Below are positions 59,565-64,000 of a stretch of 64,000 bases of DNA, in pieces (position 1 is the stretch's first letter; each line of letters starts with the position of its first letter). The notes under the pieces were generated by a model. The model did not search any database, was not told the origin of the DNA, and saw nothing but the letters and a program-made list of their open reading frames with translations. Source of the stretch: an uncultured Chloroflexota bacterium (GTDB taxonomy: Bacteria > Chloroflexota > Anaerolineae > Anaerolineales > Anaerolineaceae); assembly GCA_902786265.1 (NCBI GenBank), contig CADACE010000013.1, positions 62,001 to 126,000 on the forward strand, in the 5' to 3' direction. A program made the position numbers and the translations under genes.

Positions 59565-59623
59565 ATATCACGGATTTTTTTGTGTTTTTACACTTGAGTA
59601 AGAAATAAACTTCGTGATATATT
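59565..59623 (+). promoter_or_regulatory. Promoter with distant inverted half-sites
   Basis: TTGAGT (59594-59599), 18-bp spacer, TATATT (59618-59623). ATATCACG (59565-59572) and CGTGATAT (59613-59620) are perfect complements, the second overlapping the -10. Possible operator. Confidence 0.5.
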
Positions 59624-59671
59624 TGTGAGAAGTCTCATTGTTAGACAATTGGGAAATTATATGGAGGAAAT

Positions 59672-60700
59672 ATGAAAAAATTATTGGTTTGTCTTGCAGC
59701 GCTTGTGATGCTGCTTTCCGTATGCGGTATGGCCATGGCTCAGGATACCCTGGTTATCTATTCCGCCCGCAATGAACGTCTGAATAACATCGTTATTCCT
59801 GCTTTTGAAGCAGCCACCGGCATCAAGGTTGAAATGATCACCGGTTCCTCCGGTGAAGTTCTGCAGCGCGTAAAGGCTGAAGTCGAATCCGGCAATGTGA
59901 CCGTCGACATCCACTGGGCTGCCGATGAAACCATGCTGGCTGCCAACCGTGCTCTCTTTGAGGTTTATGTCCCGACCGAAAATGACAAGCTGATGCCCGC
60001 TTTCCAGAATGACGGCACCAACTGCTTCAACAGCGCCTATGCCGAACCGAATGTCATGATCGTCAACACCGATATGCTCAAGGAACTGGGCGTTGAAGTC
60101 AACAGCTATGCTGACCTCACCCAGCCGGAACTCAAGGGCAAGATCATCTCCGCCGATCCGGCGAACTCCTCTTCCGCTTTCCAGTGCCTGATCGGCATGC
60201 TTTACGGCATGGGTGACGGCGACCCGATGAGCGACAAGGCCTGGGATTTCATCGATGAATTCCTTGTCAACCTGGACGGCAAGATTGCCTCTTCCTCCTC
60301 ACAGGTTTACAACGGCGTTGCCAACGGTGAATATGCGGTCGGCCTGAGCTATGAAGACCCCTGCGTCGAACTGGAAGCCACCGGTGAACATCCGGTCAAG
60401 GTCGTTTACGCTTCCGAAGGCGTTATCTTCCCGGGTGAATCCGTCCAGATCATCAAGGGCGCCCCGCACATGGAAGCCGCTAAGAAGTTCGTTGACTTCG
60501 TCCTTTCCGAAGAATCCCAGAACGCTGTTGCCGCGGAACTGAACCTGCGCCCGCTGCGCATGGGTGTCCCGACCAACGCGAAGATGATCCCGACCGAAGA
60601 TCTCAAACTGTTCGACACCTATTCCGCGAAATATATCGCTGAAAACAAGCCGACCATCGTTGCGACCTACCTCGATCACGTGGAAATGACGCTTGAGTAA
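59672..60700 (+). CDS. Fbp/Afu-type ABC transporter binding protein
   Basis: 342 residues, RBS GGAGGAAA. Signal peptide to about residue 23 (MAMAQD), no lipobox at the cleavage site. Fold of iron(III)-, hexose-phosphate- or aminoethylphosphonate-binding proteins: LVIYSARNERLNNIVIPAFE, ITGSSGEVLQRVKAE, DIHWAADETML, MIVNTDMLKE and a C-terminal NLRPLRMGVP. The Tyr pair of classical FbpA iron sites is not clear, so the cargo is open. It is followed, after a terminator and a 230-base gap, by the ATPase and permease genes. Confidence 0.82.
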   Translation: MKKLLVCLAALVMLLSVCGMAMAQDTLVIYSARNERLNNIVIPAFEAATGIKVEMITGSSGEVLQRVKAEVESGNVTVDIHWAADETMLAANRALFEVYVPTENDKLMPAFQNDGTNCFNSAYAEPNVMIVNTDMLKELGVEVNSYADLTQPELKGKIISADPANSSSAFQCLIGMLYGMGDGDPMSDKAWDFIDEFLVNLDGKIASSSSQVYNGVANGEYAVGLSYEDPCVELEATGEHPVKVVYASEGVIFPGESVQIIKGAPHMEAAKKFVDFVLSEESQNAVAAELNLRPLRMGVPTNAKMIPTEDLKLFDTYSAKYIAENKPTIVATYLDHVEMTLE

Positions 60701-60704
60701 TTTT

Positions 60705-60957
60705 GAGGGATTTGGTTTCAGGTGTCAGGGATCAGATATTCCCCTCCCCTCAGAATGATGATTCAAAAGCGGGAGTTATGACGCCTCCGGAAACTAAAGG
60801 ATAAATGACAGACGGGAAGCCTCGGACTTCCCGTCTTTTTGAAAGAATTGTATTTTCTGTTCATATGCTGTCATAAAAAGTATCATATGAAAAACTATCA
60901 CGCAGGGGCAGACTGTTTCTGTCCGGCACCTGAGAACAGATACCCGGCACCTGAATA
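60705..60957. repeat. Heptad intergenic repeat, locus 10 (two arms)
   Basis: Left arm 60712-60750 (GAGGGAT TTGGTTT CAGGTGT CAGGGAT), right arm 60907-60957 (TGTCCGG CACCTGA GAACAGA TACCCGG CACCTGA). A terminator lies between them. Confidence 0.6.
60811..60840 (+). terminator. Terminator after Fbp/Afu-type binding protein gene
   Basis: GACGGGAAG/CTTCCCGTC, 7-base loop, TTTTT. Confidence 0.9.
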
Positions 60958-60974
60958 GAAAGAAAGGCGGTTAA

Positions 60975-62051
60975 ATGGGTGTTTCTATTGAAATCGATAA
61001 TGTAACAAAGGCATACCAGAATACGGTAGTTATTGAGGGACTTTCCGCGACGATCAAGCCGGGAGAGTTCTTCACGCTGCTGGGCCCGTCCGGCTGCGGG
61101 AAAACGACTCTGCTGCGCATGATCATCGGGTTCAACTCCATTGAAGCCGGTGAGATCCGTGTTGACGGAAAACGCATCAATGACATCCCGACCAATAAAC
61201 GGAACATGGGCATGGTGTTCCAGAATTACGCGGTCTTCCCGCATATGAACGTCCGTGACAATGTGGCGTACGGGTTGAAAAACCGGGGCGTCGGTAAAAA
61301 TGAACGGTATGAGAAGGTGGATGAGATCCTGCGTCTGGTCAAGATCGATCAATATGCCAACCGTATGCCCGCCCAGCTTTCCGGAGGTCAGCAGCAGCGT
61401 GTGGCACTGGCCCGTGCAATTGTCATCCAACCGGATGTCCTGCTGATGGACGAACCGCTTTCCAACCTGGATGCCAAGCTGCGTGTGGAAATGCGCAACG
61501 TCATCAAGCGCATCCAGCATGAAGTCGGCATCACCACGGTCTATGTGACCCACGACCAGGAAGAAGCGCTGGCGATCTCCGACCGCATTGCCGTCATGAA
61601 CGGCGGTGTGATCCAGCAGATCGGCACTCCGAAATTTATCTATCAGCGGCCGGCGAATGAATTTGTTTCCGGTTTCATCGGGCTGTCCAATTTTATCGAT
61701 GCTTCCTATAAAGACGGTGTTATTGATTTCGGCAATTTCTACCGCGTCCCGCTGAAACTCAGTGATGGTGCCGGGTCTGAGGTCCGTGCGGCGATCCGTC
61801 CTGAAGAATTCATAATCAAAAAGAGCGATGAGACCGGCATTCCGGCGACAATCAACTCTTCCGTGTTCCTCGGTATGACGCTGCATTATTTCGCGACGCT
61901 GAATAACGGACAGGAAGTGGAAATCGTGGTGCCCAGCGATCTCAGCGACATTCTCCCGGACGGGCAGAAGGTTTCGCTGAACGTTGTACCGGAAAAGATC
62001 AATGTATTTGACAGGGAGACAAAGAAAACGCTGATCCCGGAAGGAGCGTAA
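60975..62051 (+). CDS. Fbp/Afu-type ABC transporter ATPase
   Basis: 358 residues, RBS AAAGGCGG. ABC domain 1-235: Walker A GPSGCGKTT, signature LSGGQQQRVALARAI, Walker B VLLMDEPLSNLD, H-loop VTHDQEEA. The C-terminal TOBE-type regulatory domain (250-358, AAIRPEEF and EIVVPSDLS) is as in FbpC and PotA. Pairs with the fused permease two bases downstream. Confidence 0.92.
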   Translation: MGVSIEIDNVTKAYQNTVVIEGLSATIKPGEFFTLLGPSGCGKTTLLRMIIGFNSIEAGEIRVDGKRINDIPTNKRNMGMVFQNYAVFPHMNVRDNVAYGLKNRGVGKNERYEKVDEILRLVKIDQYANRMPAQLSGGQQQRVALARAIVIQPDVLLMDEPLSNLDAKLRVEMRNVIKRIQHEVGITTVYVTHDQEEALAISDRIAVMNGGVIQQIGTPKFIYQRPANEFVSGFIGLSNFIDASYKDGVIDFGNFYRVPLKLSDGAGSEVRAAIRPEEFIIKKSDETGIPATINSSVFLGMTLHYFATLNNGQEVEIVVPSDLSDILPDGQKVSLNVVPEKINVFDRETKKTLIPEGA

Positions 62052-62053
62052 TT

Positions 62054-63709
62054 ATGCAGGATAAAAAGCAATCTCCGATCTGGATGTTTCTGGCGCTGGT
62101 GATCCTGGCACTGTTCCTGATCTTCGTTGTCTATCCGCTGGCGCTGGTCCTTTATAAAAGCGTTGTCGATCCGGGCTCCGGTTCGATCACCTTTGAAAAT
62201 TTCACCCGCTTCTTTTCGCGGAAGTATTACACCAATACGCTGCTGAACTCTTTCAAGGTTACGACTGTCGTGACGCTGATCTGTGCCTTTCTCGGACTGG
62301 TGATGGCATATATCATCAAGCAGTACAACATCAGAGGCAGCAGTGCCCTGAACATCGCGATCGTGCTGAGCTACCTTTCACCCCCGTTCATCGGTGCCTA
62401 TTCCTGGATCCAGCTGCTGGGCCGCAAAGGTCTGTTCACCAAAGCCATCAACAGTGTCTTCCATACACAGTTTGAGGGGATCTATGGATTCTGGGGCATT
62501 GTGCTGGTCTTTTCGCTCCAGTCCTTCCCGCTGGTTTATATGTATGTCTCCGGTGCGCTGGAAAACCTGGACAACTCACTGAATGAAGCCGCGGAGTCTC
62601 TCGGCGCCAACAACTTCCAGCGTGTGACCGGCATCATCCTGCCGCTGGTGCTGCCGACGGTATTGGCTTCCTCCCTGCTGGTGTTCATGCGGGTCTTTTC
62701 GGATTTCGGTACCCCGATGCTCATCGGCGAAGGCTACCGGACCTATCCGGTGGTGCTGTATAACCAGTTTATGGGCGAGGTGACGAATGACTCGAACTTC
62801 GCGGCGGCGCTGTGCGTGATCATCATGCTCATCACGCTGGTCTTCTTCTTCCTGCAGCGCTGGATCGCGGCACGGCATTCCTACTCCATGTCCGCGCTCA
62901 AACCGATGCAGCCGAGGACCCTCCGCACACTGCCGAACATCCTCTGCCATCTGTTCGTTTATCTGGTCGTTCTGCTGGCCATGCTGCCGCAGCTGACGGT
63001 TATCGTGACTTCCTTCCTCAAGGAATCCACACCGGGTATCTTTACCAATGAGCTTTCGCTGGTGAATTACAAGACGATCTTCTCGAAGAATCCGCTGGTG
63101 ATCCCGAACACCTATCTCTTCGGCCTGGCGGCGATCATTCTGGTGATCACCTTCGGTGTGCTGATCGCGTATCTCGCGGTGCGGCGCAAATCCGTGGTCA
63201 CGGAGACGGTCGATACGCTGACGATGCTGCCTTACATTATCCCGGGTTCGGTGCTTGGTATTTGTTTCCTCTATGCTTTCGCCAAAGCGCCGCTGGCATT
63301 GACCGGGACGGCAGCCATTATCATCATCGCGCTGACCGTCCGCAGGATGCCTTATACCATCCGTTCCAGTACGGCGATTATCAGCCAGATCAGCCCTTCT
63401 ATTGAGGAAGCCGCGATCTCACTGGGTTCCGGTGAAGTCAAGGCCTTCTGGGATGTGACGCTGCCGATGATGATGCCGGGCGTGATCTCCGGTGCCATTA
63501 TGAGCTGGGTCACGGTCATCAGTGAGCTGTCTTCTTCGATCATGCTCTACCGGGCCAGTACCCAGACGCTGACGGTTTCCGTCTATACGGAAGTCATCCG
63601 CGACTGCTTTGGCAACGCGGCGGCTTATTCGACGGTGCTGACAGTGACGAGCGTCATTTCCATGCTGCTCTTCTTCAAGCTCACCGGGAAACGCTCCATG
63701 AGTGTGTAA
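62054..63709 (+). CDS. Fbp/Afu-type ABC transporter permease (two fused permease domains)
   Basis: 551 residues, RBS GGAAGGAG, about twelve helices. Two permease domains in one chain, each with its EAA loop: SLNEAAESLGANNFQRVTGI near 175 and SIEEAAISLGSGEVKAFWD near 455. This is the normal FbpB/AfuB build. A terminator follows, so the importer ends here. Cargo could be Fe3+, a sugar phosphate or an aminoalkylphosphonate. Confidence 0.92.
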   Translation: MQDKKQSPIWMFLALVILALFLIFVVYPLALVLYKSVVDPGSGSITFENFTRFFSRKYYTNTLLNSFKVTTVVTLICAFLGLVMAYIIKQYNIRGSSALNIAIVLSYLSPPFIGAYSWIQLLGRKGLFTKAINSVFHTQFEGIYGFWGIVLVFSLQSFPLVYMYVSGALENLDNSLNEAAESLGANNFQRVTGIILPLVLPTVLASSLLVFMRVFSDFGTPMLIGEGYRTYPVVLYNQFMGEVTNDSNFAAALCVIIMLITLVFFFLQRWIAARHSYSMSALKPMQPRTLRTLPNILCHLFVYLVVLLAMLPQLTVIVTSFLKESTPGIFTNELSLVNYKTIFSKNPLVIPNTYLFGLAAIILVITFGVLIAYLAVRRKSVVTETVDTLTMLPYIIPGSVLGICFLYAFAKAPLALTGTAAIIIIALTVRRMPYTIRSSTAIISQISPSIEEAAISLGSGEVKAFWDVTLPMMMPGVISGAIMSWVTVISELSSSIMLYRASTQTLTVSVYTEVIRDCFGNAAAYSTVLTVTSVISMLLFFKLTGKRSMSV

Positions 63710-63713
63710 TGAA

Positions 63714-63785
63714 GTGTAAAAGGGTCCAGGTGTCAGGATTCAGTGAAACTGATTTCCCGGCTCACCGGTGAATCCTGCTTCGGTA
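63714..63785. repeat. Heptad intergenic repeat, locus 11
   Basis: CCAGGTG TCAGGAT TCAGTGA, then TTCCCGG CTCACCG GTGAATCCTG, 7-base period on both sides of a short centre. Confidence 0.6.
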
Positions 63786-63794
63786 TATAAAATA

Positions 63795-63840
63795 AAAACA
63801 CAGTATTAGTGGGATGTCTTCATTGATACTGTGTTTTATT
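63795..63840 (+). terminator. Terminator of the Fbp/Afu-type importer
   Basis: AAAACACAGTAT/ATACTGTGTTTT stem (12 bp), 19-base loop, ending in TTTTATTTTG. Confidence 0.8.
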
Positions 63841-63897
63841 TTGCAACAGTCAGGGTGCTGCAGCGCGAAAGGAAAAATGCCGGATTTTGAAAGAAAA

Positions 63898-63947
63898 CCT
63901 TGAAAAAGTGCGGTAAAACAGGAAAATCTCCCTTGAAAAAGTGCTGT
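63898..63947. repeat. Short direct repeat
   Basis: CCTTGAAAAAGTGCGGT (63898-63914) recurs as CCTTGAAAAAGTGCTGT (63931-63947), 33 bases apart, in a stretch without a gene at the window end. Confidence 0.6.
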
Positions 63948-64000
63948 CAGCGAAGAGAGGACTGAAATCAAGAGAAAATATGGTGCCTGAAGCCCTGAAA

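Overview
The window looks like a piece of chromosome from a fermentative, carbohydrate- and peptide-using anaerobe of moderate GC. My best guess is Chloroflexota, class Anaerolineae. This rests on family resemblance, not on a marker gene: an FMN-riboswitch-controlled RibXYZ-type riboflavin importer, a secreted sortase with a Thr/Pro stalk and its own LPxTG-like motif, a bacterial translin homologue, a short cyclophilin typical of that class, and Na+-pump decarboxylase subunits. A clostridial origin is the main alternative. Sigma70-type promoters (TTGACA, 17 bp, TATAAT-like) are recognisable at several sites.

Left part (1-25 kb). A truncated AlbA/HATPase regulator is followed by a minus-strand operon for a cell-surface phospho-polymer: a CDP-glycerol transferase-like protein, a YidC-like domain fused to an alkaline-phosphatase-fold transferase, and a cytidylyltransferase fused to an aminotransferase. 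Next come the beta, biotin-carrier and gamma subunits of a Na+-translocating decarboxylase without the carboxyltransferase, a decayed sortase pseudogene, a secreted protein, the riboflavin importer, tRNA-Glu, and a cluster of glycosyltransferases with a WecA/MraY-like initiating enzyme. An ABC-F ATPase closes this part.

Centre (24.4-37 kb). Two perfect parS sites (TGTTTCACGTGAAACA) and, 0.6 kb away, eight DnaA-box-like 9-mers in about 180 AT-rich bases mark a probable chromosome origin, although dnaA and dnaN are not in the window. Then come a nucleotidyltransferase-fold protein, oligoendopeptidase F, a methyltransferase, an esterase, and a minus-strand nucleotide/nucleic-acid block: two tandem ssb genes, translin, a two-piece membrane-anchored Cas4-like nuclease, purA, purB, hpt and a flavodoxin-fold oxidoreductase.

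Right part (37.5-64 kb). Almost everything is on the plus strand: a sugar ABC importer with a GH31 alpha-xylosidase, a HipBST-type tripartite toxin-antitoxin locus with an operator inside its promoter, a complete Dpp/Opp-type peptide importer, a DUF2812-like membrane protein, a MerR/GyrI regulator followed by the sortase, a GH36 alpha-galactosidase with a GH2 beta-galactosidase, and an Fbp/Afu-type ABC importer.

Across the window, at least eleven intergenic gaps carry degenerate arrays with a strict 7-base period. Most have an array of one polarity followed by one of the complementary polarity, so they can fold into long hairpins beside start or stop codons. This heptad repeat family and the probable origin are the two strongest unexplained or unexpected signals. 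All calls come from reading the sequence; no database search was run.
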